Assembly: GCF_002933465.1 (NCBI RefSeq)
Contig: NZ_PSZE01000008.1
Location: forward strand, 1 to 64,000
Source of the DNA: Nocardia nova
GTDB lineage: Bacteria > Actinomycetota > Actinomycetes > Mycobacteriales > Mycobacteriaceae
DNA length: 64,000 bases
Direction: 5' to 3'
A program made the translations under genes and the position numbers. Every line of letters begins with the position of its first letter. Position 1 is the stretch's first letter. The notes under the pieces were generated by a model that had not been told where the DNA came from, searched no databases, and worked only from the letters and a program-made list of their open reading frames with translations. This document shows, piece by piece, positions 19,180 through 27,560 of the stretch.

Positions 19180-20061
19180 GTGTCCGAACCTGTGAGCGAA
19201 GCCCGTGGCCTGGCCGAACTGCTCGGTCCCGCCGAAGTGCGGGTGCTGGCGGAGCGGTTCGGCGTGCGCCCGACCAAACAGCTCGGACAGAATTTCGTGC
19301 ACGACGCCAACACGGTGCGGCGAATCGTCGCCACGGCCGGCGTCGGACGCGACGACGTGGTGCTCGAGGTCGGCCCCGGCCTGGGCTCGCTGACGCTGGC
19401 GCTGCTCGACGTCGTGGATCGGGTCGTCGCGGTGGAGCTGGACCCGGTTCTCGCACAGCATCTTCCGGAAACCGTGTCCGATCGTGCCACCGGACTCGCC
19501 GACCGGCTGACCGTGGTTCCCGGCGATGCGCTGCGGGTGTCGGCCACCGATATCCCCGGTGCGCCGTCGGCACTGGTCGCCAACCTGCCCTACAACGTAG
19601 CGGTGCCGGTACTGCTGCACCTGCTCGCCGAATTACCCAGCATTCGAACAGCTGTGGTGATGGTGCAGGCCGAGGTGGCCGACCGGCTCTCCGCCGAACC
19701 CGGGTCCCGCATCTATGGCGTACCGAGTGTGAAGGCCGGGTTCTTCGGTGTTGTCCGCCGCGCGGGAGCCGTCGGCCGCCAGGTGTTCTGGCCGGTTCCC
19801 CAGGTGGAGTCGGGACTGGTCCGCATCGAACGCTTCACCGACCCACCGTGGTCGCTCGACACCGCCCACCGCGAGCAGGTGTTTGCCGTGGTCGATGCCG
19901 CTTTCGCGCAGCGCCGCAAGACATTACGCGCCGCCCTGGCGGGGTGGGCGGGATCGCCCGCCGAGGCGGAGCGGCGGCTGGTCGCGGCGGGAATCGCGCC
20001 GACCGCGCGGGGCGAAACGCTCGACACCGCAGCCTTCGTGCGCCTCGCCGAGCAGGGGTGA
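19180..20061 (+). CDS. ksgA: 16S rRNA dimethyladenosine transferase
   Basis: Dimethylates A1518 and A1519 of 16S rRNA late in 30S assembly. 293 residues from GTG 19180; TTG 19171 and GTG 19192 are alternatives. Seen: [16 protein letters not shown] motif [21 protein letters not shown], and the catalytic NLPYNVAVP (N-L-P-Y). C-terminal [13 protein letters not shown] matches the family. A TACCTT hexamer seven bases before GTG 19180 is compatible with a leaderless transcript. Also called rsmA. Separated from rpfB by two extra genes compared with mycobacteria. Confidence 0.95.
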   Translation: MSEPVSEARGLAELLGPAEVRVLAERFGVRPTKQLGQNFVHDANTVRRIVATAGVGRDDVVLEVGPGLGSLTLALLDVVDRVVAVELDPVLAQHLPETVSDRATGLADRLTVVPGDALRVSATDIPGAPSALVANLPYNVAVPVLLHLLAELPSIRTAVVMVQAEVADRLSAEPGSRIYGVPSVKAGFFGVVRRAGAVGRQVFWPVPQVESGLVRIERFTDPPWSLDTAHREQVFAVVDAAFAQRRKTLRAALAGWAGSPAEAERRLVAAGIAPTARGETLDTAAFVRLAEQG

Positions 20062-20135
20062 ACTGAGCGGACTTCGCCGCTGACGGACTCCGAACTTTTC
20101 GCGCGAACCTCGACGAAAAGGCAAAACTGCAGGCG

Positions 20136-20822
20136 CTATTCGGATATCGGTCCGCCGGCTCGGACAACGGCTTCCTCGGTGAGTGCGATCTGCCCGTCGC
20201 GACCGGCGGATTCGATGCGGATCGATACCGGACCGGTGGCGGGCACGTCTTCCTCGGTGGGGAACCAGATTCGGCCCGAACGTGCCACGATGAGCAGCCC
20301 GTCGTGGCTGCCGACCGGGGCGAATTCCGACAGTTGCGGCGGAAAGGGCGGGAGTTCGAACGCCTCGGCGAGGTGGCGTACGGTCTGCCGGACGTCGGGC
20401 ACGCCGATGCCGACCTCGCTGATCGACAACAGGCGCGGGATTTCGTCCGGGCTGCCCGGCGTCGCTCGGTCGGCTTGGCGCGCAATCAGTTCCAGCAGAG
20501 TTCCGTCCGGCCCCCGGAAGTACAGCGATCGGGAATTCCATCCTTCCGGGCCGTCGATGATGTCGGAGCCGTCGACCGTGAGCAATTCGGTCCGCTGCCG
20601 CAACCAACGGCGGGCCAGGTCGAAGTCGTGCGGCGAGATGCCGAAGGCGAGATGGTGCACGCCATCGAAGCCAGCGCCCGCGGTCACCCTCACTATGCTG
20701 GAGCCGATCTCGACGGCAATGCCATCAGGCAGCGTGACGACCGGAAGCTCGAGCACGTCGCGGTAGAACTGCGCGGTCGCGGCGAGATGTGTTGTGGTGA
20801 GCTCGACTTCGAGGATCTTCAT
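20136..20822 (-). CDS. VOC-family (glyoxalase/dioxygenase-fold) protein
   Basis: 228 residues with two vicinal-oxygen-chelate modules: the first strongly so (MKILEVELTTTHLAATAQFY, GVHHLAFGI, SLYFRGPDGTLLELIA) and a second from about residue 130 (SEVGIGVPDVRQTVRHLAEA). Possible metal ligands are His in VHHLAF and Glu in LLELIA of module 1. The family covers glyoxalases, ring-cleavage dioxygenases and antibiotic-resistance proteins; no specific member is recognised. Preceded by a MerR-type promoter, so expression is probably inducible by a compound it acts on. Confidence 0.8.
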   Translation of the reverse strand: MKILEVELTTTHLAATAQFYRDVLELPVVTLPDGIAVEIGSSIVRVTAGAGFDGVHHLAFGISPHDFDLARRWLRQRTELLTVDGSDIIDGPEGWNSRSLYFRGPDGTLLELIARQADRATPGSPDEIPRLLSISEVGIGVPDVRQTVRHLAEAFELPPFPPQLSEFAPVGSHDGLLIVARSGRIWFPTEEDVPATGPVSIRIESAGRDGQIALTEEAVVRAGGPISE

Positions 20823-20856
20823 CGCGGTGCCCTTCGGTGGGAAACGGTCGCTTCCG

Positions 20857-20887
20857 ACGCTAAAACCTGAACCATGGTTAATGTCAA
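20857..20887 (-). promoter_or_regulatory. MerR-type promoter of the VOC gene
   Basis: Minus strand: consensus -35 TTGACA (20887-20882), a 19-base spacer holding the perfect palindrome AACCATGGTT (20879-20870), and -10 TAGCGT (20862-20857). The long 19-base spacer filled by a palindrome is characteristic of promoters activated by MerR-family regulators, which untwist the spacer. The start codon is 35 bases downstream. No MerR gene is adjacent; soxR is 12 kb away and its box differs. Confidence 0.55.
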
Positions 20888-20912
20888 GGTCGCGCGGTGC
20901 GGGCCCCGGTGG

Positions 20913-21320
20913 TCACCTGCGACTCGGATTGTGCGGGCGAGACTTCGGGGCCGGTACGCGGGTCGGCAAGTCTTGTGACCGCGGTGCCGGCGCAGCGGTG
21001 GCGGTGAGGTTGTCGCTCGGCGGGGTGAACGGGATCGGCAACGGTATCGGGGGAGTGGCAGGGCGGTGGCGCATGATCAGAACCGAGTAGGCACACAGGA
21101 CTGCCATCACGACGAATCCGCCGGTGAACAGGATGTTCTTACCGGTCGTATTTCCGCTGACGAAGGGTGTGCCGATCGCGAGGAGTGTCGACCCCACCGC
21201 GCACAGTCCCACACTCGCTCGGAAAGCCTGCTGGCTGCGGTCGTCGAGGGCGCGTGCGAGAAACATCGCGGCGATGCTGACGAACCAGATCACCAATCCG
21301 ATCCCGAACAGGATGCTCAT
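20913..21320 (-). CDS. Small membrane protein, unknown function
   Basis: 135 residues from ATG 21320. Three hydrophobic segments are visible: SILFGIGLVIWFVSIAAMFL, FRASVGLCAVGSTLLAIGTP and ILFTGGFVVMAVLCAYSVLI. A Pro/Ser/Arg-rich tail of about 45 residues follows. No family recognised. It lies downstream of copA on the same strand but is separated from it by 148 bases and a strong inverted repeat, so it is probably a separate unit. Confidence 0.6.
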   Translation of the reverse strand: MSILFGIGLVIWFVSIAAMFLARALDDRSQQAFRASVGLCAVGSTLLAIGTPFVSGNTTGKNILFTGGFVVMAVLCAYSVLIMRHRPATPPIPLPIPFTPPSDNLTATAAPAPRSQDLPTRVPAPKSRPHNPSRR

Positions 21321-21423
21321 GTGGTCCCTGCCTTGTCCTCGTGCGCGGCCGGTCGCGGGAAACGGCTGACGCGACAGCGCGTTCATCTCTTCGGACGGAA
21401 AGTATGGCGGACCGGCGCGGGAA

Positions 21424-21461
21424 CGCCGAATGTCCCATCCGATCGGACGGGACATTCGGCG
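21424..21461. terminator. Perfect inverted repeat after copA
   Basis: Arms CGCCGAATGTCCC (21424-21436) and GGGACATTCGGCG (21449-21461) pair perfectly over 13 bases around a 12-base loop that itself holds CCGATCGG. It lies eight bases beyond the copA stop. No T-run follows on the copA strand, so it could be an actinobacterial intrinsic terminator without a U-tract, or an operator for the next gene. Confidence 0.55.
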
Positions 21462-21468
21462 GATTCGT

Positions 21469-23706
21469 TCAGTGAAAGCGCCGCAGGCGCAGGCTGTTGC
21501 TCACCACGAACACACTCGACAGGGCCATGGCCGCACCCGCGAGCATCGGGTTGAGCAGTCCGGCCGCCGCCAGCGGAATCGCCGCCACGTTGTAACCGAA
21601 CGCCCAGAACAGGTTGCCCTTGATGGTGCGCAGGGTGGCCCGGGAGAGCCGGATGGCCGTGCCGACCGTCCGCAGATCGCCGCGGACGAGCGTGATGTCG
21701 CCGGCCTCGATCGCCACGTCGGTGCCGGTGCCCATAGCCAGGCCCAGGTCGGCCTGGGCGAGGGCGGCCGCGTCGTTGACGCCGTCACCGACCATCGCGA
21801 CGACCTTGCCCTGATCCTGCAGGCGCTTCACCACATCGAGTTTGTCGGCGGGCAGCACCTCGGCGATCACCTCGTCGATGCCGACCCGATCGGCGACCGT
21901 GCGCGCGGTCGCGGCATTGTCACCGGTCAACAGCACCGGCGTCAGTCCCAGCGACCGCATGTCCGCGATGGCCTCGGCGCTCGAGGCCTTGATCGCATCG
22001 GCGACGACCAGCACACCGCGCGCCTGCCCGTCCCAGGCCACCACGATCGCGGTGCGCCCGGCGGTCTCGGCCTCGGACTTGGCCTGCGCCAACGACTCCG
22101 GCAGCGTGATCGACCAATCCGCGAGCAGTTCGGTGCGGCCGATCACGACCGCGCGCGCACCGACCAGACCCTGCACCCCCTTACCGCCGTGGCTCACGAA
22201 CTGTTGCACCGGCTCCTCTGCCAGACCCTGTTCGGCGGCGCCGCGCACCACCGCCCGGGCCACCGGGTGTTCGGATCCGTGTTCGACGGCCGCGGCCACG
22301 GCCAGTAACTCGTCGTGATCCTGGTTCTCGGCGGGAATCACCTCGGCCAGCGACATGGTGCCGGTCGTGACGGTTCCGGTCTTGTCCAGCACGACGGTGT
22401 CGATGCGCCGGGTCGATTCCAGCACCTGCGGCCCCTTGATCAGGATGCCGAGTTGCGCGCCCCGGCCGGTGCCGACCAGCAGCGCGGTGGGTGTGGCCAG
22501 GCCGAGCGCGCACGGGCAGGCGATGATCAGCACCGCGACCGCCGCACCGAAGGCCACCGCCACCGCGGCGCCGCTGCCGAGCCAGAAGCCCAGTGTGGCA
22601 ACCGAAATCGCGATCACGATCGGGACGAACACGCCGGCGACCCGGTCGGCCAGCCGTTGTACGGGCGCCTTGCCGTTCTGTGCCTCCTCCACCAGTGCGG
22701 CCATCTGCGCCAGCTGGGTGTCGGCGCCGATGCGGGTGGCCCGCACGGTCAGCGCTCCGCCGGCGTTGACGGTCGCGCCGATCACCGGATCACCCGGGCC
22801 CACCTCGACCGGCACCGATTCGCCGGTCAGCATGCTCATGTCGACGGCGGAATTTCCGTCGGTAACCACTCCGTCGGTGGCGACCTTCTCACCCGGCCGC
22901 ACCAGGAACAGATCGTCGACGCGCAACTCCGACACCGGAATTCGGTGCTCGGCGCCGTCGCGCAGTACCGCCACATCCTTGGCGCCGAGTTCCAGCAGCG
23001 CCCGCAGTGCCGAACCGGCCCGCTCCTTGGCCCGGGTCTCGAAATACCGCCCGGCCAGGATGAAGACGATCACACCGGCCGCGACCTCGAAGTAGATGTT
23101 CGACGCCGAAGCGGAGCGATCGACCGCGAAACTGAAGCCGTGCTTCATACCCGGCATTCCGGCGTCGCCGAAGAACAGCGCGTACACCGACCACGAGTAG
23201 GCCGCCAGGGTGCCCAGCGAGATGAGGGTGTCCATGGTGGCGGTGGCGTGCCGGGCGTTGATCCAGGCGGCGCGATGGAAGGCGACGCCGCCCCAGAACA
23301 CGACCGGTGTGGCCAGCGTCAGCGAAAGCCATTGCCAGTTCCGGAATTGCAGTGCCGGGATCATCGCCAGCGCGATGACCGGAAGCGCGAGCGCGAGGCT
23401 CACCAGCAGGCGATGCCGCAGTTGCCGCAGCGGCGAATCGGTGTAAACCGCTTCGGCCGCAGCGGTTTCCGCGGGGTGCGTGTCGTGGACGGTGGCGGTG
23501 TAGCCGGTGTCGACGACGCGTTCGATGAGTTGGTCCGGCGTCACCGTTTCGGGGAAGCTGACCTTCGCCTTCTCGGTGGCGTAGTTGACCGTGGCGGTAA
23601 CGCCCTCGATCCGGTTCAGTTTCTTCTCGATGCGTGCGGCGCAGGAGGCGCAGGTCATGCCACCGATATCCAGCTCGACGGAGCGCTCTGTCGTGGGCGC
23701 GCTCAT
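21469..23706 (-). CDS. copA: Copper-translocating P-type ATPase
   Basis: P1B-type ATPase exporting Cu(I), 745 residues. One N-terminal heavy-metal-associated domain with [16 protein letters not shown], eight predicted membrane segments, the transport motif CPC (about 397-399, [14 protein letters not shown]), phosphorylation motif DKTGT (about 440), the HP dipeptide in SEHPVARAV and the hinge GDGVND (about 638). Copper specificity is inferred from CPC, the CopZ-like gene and the operator upstream. The start overlaps the upstream gene's stop by four bases. Last gene of the operon. Confidence 0.95.
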   Translation of the reverse strand: MSAPTTERSVELDIGGMTCASCAARIEKKLNRIEGVTATVNYATEKAKVSFPETVTPDQLIERVVDTGYTATVHDTHPAETAAAEAVYTDSPLRQLRHRLLVSLALALPVIALAMIPALQFRNWQWLSLTLATPVVFWGGVAFHRAAWINARHATATMDTLISLGTLAAYSWSVYALFFGDAGMPGMKHGFSFAVDRSASASNIYFEVAAGVIVFILAGRYFETRAKERAGSALRALLELGAKDVAVLRDGAEHRIPVSELRVDDLFLVRPGEKVATDGVVTDGNSAVDMSMLTGESVPVEVGPGDPVIGATVNAGGALTVRATRIGADTQLAQMAALVEEAQNGKAPVQRLADRVAGVFVPIVIAISVATLGFWLGSGAAVAVAFGAAVAVLIIACPCALGLATPTALLVGTGRGAQLGILIKGPQVLESTRRIDTVVLDKTGTVTTGTMSLAEVIPAENQDHDELLAVAAAVEHGSEHPVARAVVRGAAEQGLAEEPVQQFVSHGGKGVQGLVGARAVVIGRTELLADWSITLPESLAQAKSEAETAGRTAIVVAWDGQARGVLVVADAIKASSAEAIADMRSLGLTPVLLTGDNAATARTVADRVGIDEVIAEVLPADKLDVVKRLQDQGKVVAMVGDGVNDAAALAQADLGLAMGTGTDVAIEAGDITLVRGDLRTVGTAIRLSRATLRTIKGNLFWAFGYNVAAIPLAAAGLLNPMLAGAAMALSSVFVVSNSLRLRRFH

Positions 23707-24587
23707 TGGTGACCTCCTCCGTGCTCTCCGTTGTTGTGCTCGTTGTCGTGTTGCCCGCTCTGCGGCCCGGCTACCGCCTCGGCGGTGAATTCCGCCGTGT
23801 GAACCGCGCCGCCGTGGGCGAAGTCCAGGTAGAGCCGGAAGGCGCCGGTGCTGGGCGCCTGGGCGTGGAAGGCGACCCGCGGCCCCGCGGGAGTCGAGCC
23901 GACCTCTCCTTCGGGATGAACATGAAGGTAGGACAGATCGTTCCCGCGCAGCGCGACCAGATGTCCGTAGGCCCCCAGATAGGGTTGCAGATCGGTGACC
24001 GGCCGCCCATCGCGGGTGACGGTGAAGCCCACCTCGCCGCCGCCGGTGGACAGATCGCCGTCCATGCGGACCTGGTAGCCGTCGACGGTGGTGGTGGTGC
24101 GCGAGACGGGCGGCAGGGGCCGATCGGTGGCCGCGCCGGCCACGGTGACGGTGCGGCTCAGCACCAGTTCACCCGGTGCCCCGGCCGGCTCGGAATCGGC
24201 GAAGACGCGGTAGGTGCCCGGCTCGGCCCATGTCCAATCGATCGACCAGGTGCCGGTGTCGTCGCGGACCGGGTGCACGTGCCGGTATTCGGTGGTGTCG
24301 GAGCGGACCGCGATCAGATGCAGGTCCTGCTCGTGCAGATCGGTGTACTCGGTGACCGGCGCGCCGTCGGGGCCGGTGATCCGGAATCGAAGGGTGCCGG
24401 GGGTCCGGGGTTCGGTAGGTGCGGTCACCTCGGAAAGGGTGTAGCCGTGCTGAGTGGCCAGAAGTCCGGTGCCGTGCCCGGGGGCCGGCTCGGTCGGATC
24501 GCCCACCAGGGCGCCGATGCCGAGCGCGGCCCCGAACAACACGACCAGTCCGCCGCCGAATGCCGCGAACTTCAGTCTGTCGTTCAT
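23703..24587 (-). CDS. Membrane-anchored copper-operon protein with two duplicated His-rich beta domains
   Basis: 294 residues. One N-terminal transmembrane segment (about 7-28), then two copies of a beta domain that resemble each other: [19 protein letters not shown] in the first and [18 protein letters not shown] in the second. The C-terminal tail is rich in His, Asn and Gly ([12 protein letters not shown]). The strand pattern and the HVHP signature suggest cupredoxin- or YtkA-like domains that bind metal outside the membrane. It sits between copZ and copA with a one-base gap and a four-base overlap, so a role as an extracytoplasmic copper-binding or delivery protein is inferred. Not a family with a defined biochemical function that I know. 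Confidence 0.65.
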   Translation of the reverse strand: MNDRLKFAAFGGGLVVLFGAALGIGALVGDPTEPAPGHGTGLLATQHGYTLSEVTAPTEPRTPGTLRFRITGPDGAPVTEYTDLHEQDLHLIAVRSDTTEYRHVHPVRDDTGTWSIDWTWAEPGTYRVFADSEPAGAPGELVLSRTVTVAGAATDRPLPPVSRTTTTVDGYQVRMDGDLSTGGGEVGFTVTRDGRPVTDLQPYLGAYGHLVALRGNDLSYLHVHPEGEVGSTPAGPRVAFHAQAPSTGAFRLYLDFAHGGAVHTAEFTAEAVAGPQSGQHDNEHNNGEHGGGHQ

Positions 24588-24794
24588 TCAGCTCGCCACC
24601 TGATATCCCGCCTCGTCGACGGCGGCGACGACCTCGGCGTCTGTCAGCGGTGCGGCGGATTCGACTTGGACGCGGCCGGAGGCGAGGTCTACGTCGACGC
24701 TGGTGACGCCGTCGATCTTGCCGATCTCCTTCTGCACCGACGCCACGCAGTGGCCGCAGGTCATCCCGGTGACGGTGTAGGTGCTGGTAGCCAT
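24588..24794 (-). CDS. copZ: Copper chaperone, heavy-metal-associated domain protein
   Basis: 68 residues, a single ferredoxin-like HMA domain with the metal site MTCGHC (Cys-x2-Cys near residues 12-15, with a histidine between). Such proteins carry Cu(I) to the matching P-type ATPase, here copA two genes downstream. Start ATG 24794 has a GAAGGAAG site. First gene of the operon behind the CsoR-like promoter. Confidence 0.92.
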   Translation of the reverse strand: MATSTYTVTGMTCGHCVASVQKEIGKIDGVTSVDVDLASGRVQVESAAPLTDAEVVAAVDEAGYQVAS

Positions 24795-24818
24795 GATCGC
24801 TTCCTTCGCTCGCTCTTA

Positions 24819-24877
24819 TACGGTGAGGGGGTATCCCCAACATCCATGAACATACCCCCCGTGGGTACCTGATGCAA
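24819..24877 (-). promoter_or_regulatory. Copper operon promoter with CsoR-like operators
   Basis: Minus strand: -35 TTGCAT (24877-24872), a 17-base spacer and -10 TATGTT (24854-24849). The spacer contains the inverted repeat TACCC-N5-GGGTA (24853-24867), the pattern bound by CsoR copper-sensing repressors. A second related site, TACGGTGAGGGGGTA, lies at 24819-24833 between the expected transcription start and copZ. The arrangement predicts repression lifted by Cu(I). No csoR gene is in the window. Confidence 0.6.
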
Positions 24878-25027
24878 GGGGTCGAGGGGAATTTCGCTCG
24901 CGGTGACGCATCTCCGGCGACAGCTGTCTGCTCGAGTGGTCGACCTGCCATCGGCCCGTGATCCGGCGTCGCGGCCCGTGGTAGCGGCCGGGGCCCGGCG
25001 AGTCCCCAGCTGCGGGAGCCCCGCGTC

Positions 25028-25054
25028 GCGCGGCAAACCGACCGTTTGCCGCGC
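25028..25054. promoter_or_regulatory. Perfect palindrome upstream of ispE
   Basis: Arms GCGCGGCAAAC and GTTTGCCGCGC (11 bases each) flank a five-base loop. It overlaps the position expected for the ispE -35 region, and no plus-strand gene ends just before it, so an operator is more likely than a terminator. A terminator-like role for spurious transcription cannot be excluded. Confidence 0.45.
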
Positions 25055-25061
25055 GGACGGA

Positions 25062-25067
25062 TAACCT
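25062..25067 (+). promoter_or_regulatory. -10 element for leaderless ispE
   Basis: TAACCT ends six bases before the GTG start of ispE, the same spacing as at tatD. No Shine-Dalgarno is present in the gap. Confidence 0.4.
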
Positions 25068-25073
25068 AACCCC

Positions 25074-26000
25074 GTGCTGTCTGTAGTACCCAGTTCGGTG
25101 GTTGTCCGCGCCCCCTCCAAGGTGAACCTTCATCTAGGGGTCGATGACCTGCGTAGCGACGGATACCACGAATTGACCACGGTCTTCCAGGCGCTGTCGC
25201 TGGCCGACGATGTGCGTATCGCTCCGGCCGGATCGCTGGCCGTGAGCGTGCATGGAGAGGGCGCCGCCCAGGTGCCCACCGATCGCACGAACCTGGTGTG
25301 GCAGGCCGCCGTCCGCCTCGGACATCTGGCCGGCCGCGCTCCGCTGGTGGAGATCGAGATCGAGAAGGGTATTCCGGTGGCCGGGGGAATGGCCGGCGGC
25401 AGCGCGGATGCCGCCGCGACGCTGGTGGGGCTCAACGAGTTGTGGGGGCTGGAGATGTCGCGCGACGAGTTGGCCGATGTCGCGGCCGAACTCGGCAGCG
25501 ATGTGCCCTTCGCGCTGCACGGCGGCACCGCACTGGGGCGCGGCCGTGGTGAGAAACTGCTTCCGGTGTTGTCGCGCAACACTTTTCATTGGGTGCTGGC
25601 ATTGGCGAAGGAAGGGTTGTCGACGCCGAAGGTGTTCGGCGAACTGGACCGGTTGCGCGAGAACGGCGATCCGCCGCGCCTCGGCGACCCGCAGGAGTTG
25701 TTGCAGGCCTTGGCCTCCGGTGACGCCACCCAGCTCGCGCCCTTGCTCGGCAACGATCTGCAGGCCGCCGCGTTGTCGCTGAATCCGGCCCTGCGCCGCA
25801 CCCTACGTGCCGGCGTCGAGGCGGGCGCCCTCGCCGGAATCGTCTCCGGTTCGGGGCCCACCTGCGCATTCCTGTGCGGTAGCGAAGACGATGCGGTGGA
25901 GGTCTCGGCCGAACTCTCCGGCGCCGGGGTGTGCCGCAGCGTCCGCACCGCGACCGGGCCGGTGCCGGGGGCGCGAGTCCTGGCGGACGGTCGCCACTGA
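25074..26000 (+). CDS. ispE: 4-diphosphocytidyl-2-C-methyl-D-erythritol kinase
   Basis: GHMP kinase of the non-mevalonate isoprenoid pathway; phosphorylates the 2-hydroxyl of CDP-methylerythritol. 308 residues from GTG 25074. Seen: [11 protein letters not shown] with catalytic Lys near 16, the glycine-rich ATP loop [14 protein letters not shown] (about 102-115), [11 protein letters not shown] with the catalytic aspartate, and the C-terminal [10 protein letters not shown]. Located after ksgA as in mycobacteria, but with the copper operon and other genes inserted between them. Confidence 0.95.
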   Translation: MLSVVPSSVVVRAPSKVNLHLGVDDLRSDGYHELTTVFQALSLADDVRIAPAGSLAVSVHGEGAAQVPTDRTNLVWQAAVRLGHLAGRAPLVEIEIEKGIPVAGGMAGGSADAAATLVGLNELWGLEMSRDELADVAAELGSDVPFALHGGTALGRGRGEKLLPVLSRNTFHWVLALAKEGLSTPKVFGELDRLRENGDPPRLGDPQELLQALASGDATQLAPLLGNDLQAAALSLNPALRRTLRAGVEAGALAGIVSGSGPTCAFLCGSEDDAVEVSAELSGAGVCRSVRTATGPVPGARVLADGRH

Positions 26001-26111
26001 CGGCCGGTTCGACGGTGCTCAGCACTGTTCGGGCGGGGCCGACGCCGATCCGGTGCCCGTCGATCGGCACGCGGACCCGGTCGGCTCCCGCTCGAATCCA
26101 CGTACGGCTGT

Positions 26112-26960
26112 TCAGCCGAGAGCTTCGCCGAGCCGGTCGACTTGTTCCGGGTCTCGCCCGTAGCAGTAGAAGATCACTTCGTCGGCACCGAGATCGGCGA
26201 ATTGCTGTGTGACCGTGCGGATCTGCTCCGGCGTGGTGAGCATGCCCTCGACCATGAATTCGGCGCGGCCGCTGAATTCGTAGTAGGCGGCCATGGCCGA
26301 GCGGGCCTCGTCGATCACCTCGTCGGTGCCGAGTGCGACGGTGACCTGGGCGACGATGCGCGGTGAACCCGGCCGGTCGTATTCACGCCAGAACCGCCGC
26401 ACGGTGTCGAACAGGCCCGGCGCCCACGAGGGTGCGGCCGCGGCGAGGAATCCGCCGCCCCAGCGTGCGACGCGTTCCAAGGCGGCGGGCTGGAATCCGC
26501 CGAACAGCAGTTCCGGCCCGTCGGAGGTGTGCGGCAGCGGGCCGATCGCAGCGCAGCTCTCGCTGTAGGGTTCACCGGACCAGAGCCGGCGCATCGTCGC
26601 GACCTGCTCGTCCAATCGCTTTCCGCGCGTGCGCAATTGCGTCCCGGACGCTTCATAGTCGTCGGCGCGGCCGCCGACACCGAGTCCCAGGGTGAATCGG
26701 CCGCCCGAGAGCCGGTCGAGGGTGGCGACCTGTTTCGCGAGCAGCGCGGTCTCCCGCAGCGGCGCGAGGAGCACTTCGGTCTGCAATCGGATCCGGTGCG
26801 TCGCACTGGCCAGATGAGCGAGTGTCACAAGGGGTTCCGGATTGTCGTAGACCAGTCGGTCGAGCAGTCCGGGGGTCGAGAAGGGGCCCGATTCGGCCCG
26901 CTCGGCCCATGCGACGAGTGACTGTGGTTCGGCGATCGGCAACCCGATGCCGACCTTCAC
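26112..26960 (-). CDS. LLM-class (luciferase-like) flavin-dependent oxidoreductase
   Basis: 282 residues with the bacterial luciferase TIM-barrel pattern: KVGIGLPIAEPQSL at the start, TLAHLASATHRIRLQTEVLL, LDRLSGGRFTLGLGVGG, and LFGGFQPAALERVARWGGG. These proteins use FMN or F420; the mycolic-acid actinobacteria have many F420-dependent members, but no feature here decides between cofactors. Convergent with ispE; the gene stands alone. Substrate unknown. Confidence 0.85.
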   Translation of the reverse strand: MKVGIGLPIAEPQSLVAWAERAESGPFSTPGLLDRLVYDNPEPLVTLAHLASATHRIRLQTEVLLAPLRETALLAKQVATLDRLSGGRFTLGLGVGGRADDYEASGTQLRTRGKRLDEQVATMRRLWSGEPYSESCAAIGPLPHTSDGPELLFGGFQPAALERVARWGGGFLAAAAPSWAPGLFDTVRRFWREYDRPGSPRIVAQVTVALGTDEVIDEARSAMAAYYEFSGRAEFMVEGMLTTPEQIRTVTQQFADLGADEVIFYCYGRDPEQVDRLGEALG

Positions 26961-27560
26961 GCCGTAGGCTGTGCGCAGTGCTTCCGGCTGCCCGGAACTT
27001 TCGCCGGACGTCGAAACCGACGGCGAGGTGGCGATGGCAGATGACGAGTCGGTCAGGAGAATCCTCCGAATGTGGGGTCGACAAAATCAGCGCCGCCCAC
27101 TCCGCGCCTTCATGAGGCGGGGCTCCCGCACTACGGCCATACTTCTGGAGAGCCCGTTTGGATTGCCCGTAGAGTAGCTGTGCCTCAACCTTTTTCGCAA
27201 TCGCGACCCATGTCGGCCCGCGCGGTACCGCCTCGTCCAGGTCCCGAGCGCCGTTCCTGGACCCGGCGTACTGGTCGGGCCGAGTGCGATCGGAGCACCC
27301 GGGGCCGGTCCGACCCGTCCGCGGTATCCGGGGCACTCCACCGACCGGCTACCGCCGCTGCACCGTGATCGCCGGCGCGGGCTCGGGCCCGGTTCACCCG
27401 CGCCGGAAGTGCGCATCCTCGTGCCGTAATCTTCACGGGTGAAGCCGACGGGCGTGGTCCCGCCGCTGTGGGAGCGCAGCGGGCGCGCGCGACGCGGCCG
27501 GGATCCGCCGAGCTCGTGGCACACCCGTGGGCCCCGCCATACTCGGAGAGGACTGACCCC
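26961..27560. other. Long intergenic region, no convincing gene
   Basis: 600 bases between divergent genes. GC is lower than in coding regions between about 26970 and 27200. A 47-codon frame (27034-27177, plus strand) has a purine-rich site before its ATG but an unrecognisable product, and the opposite strand has an equally unsupported frame; neither has the third-position GC bias of the neighbours. Could hold an RNA gene or a decayed gene; nothing identifiable. Confidence 0.4.

Noticed and set aside
26971..27177. Small coding frame in the long gap between the LLM oxidoreductase and the ABC-F gene
   Set aside because: Third-position GC bias is weak, the product is not recognisable and the opposite strand gives an equally good frame.
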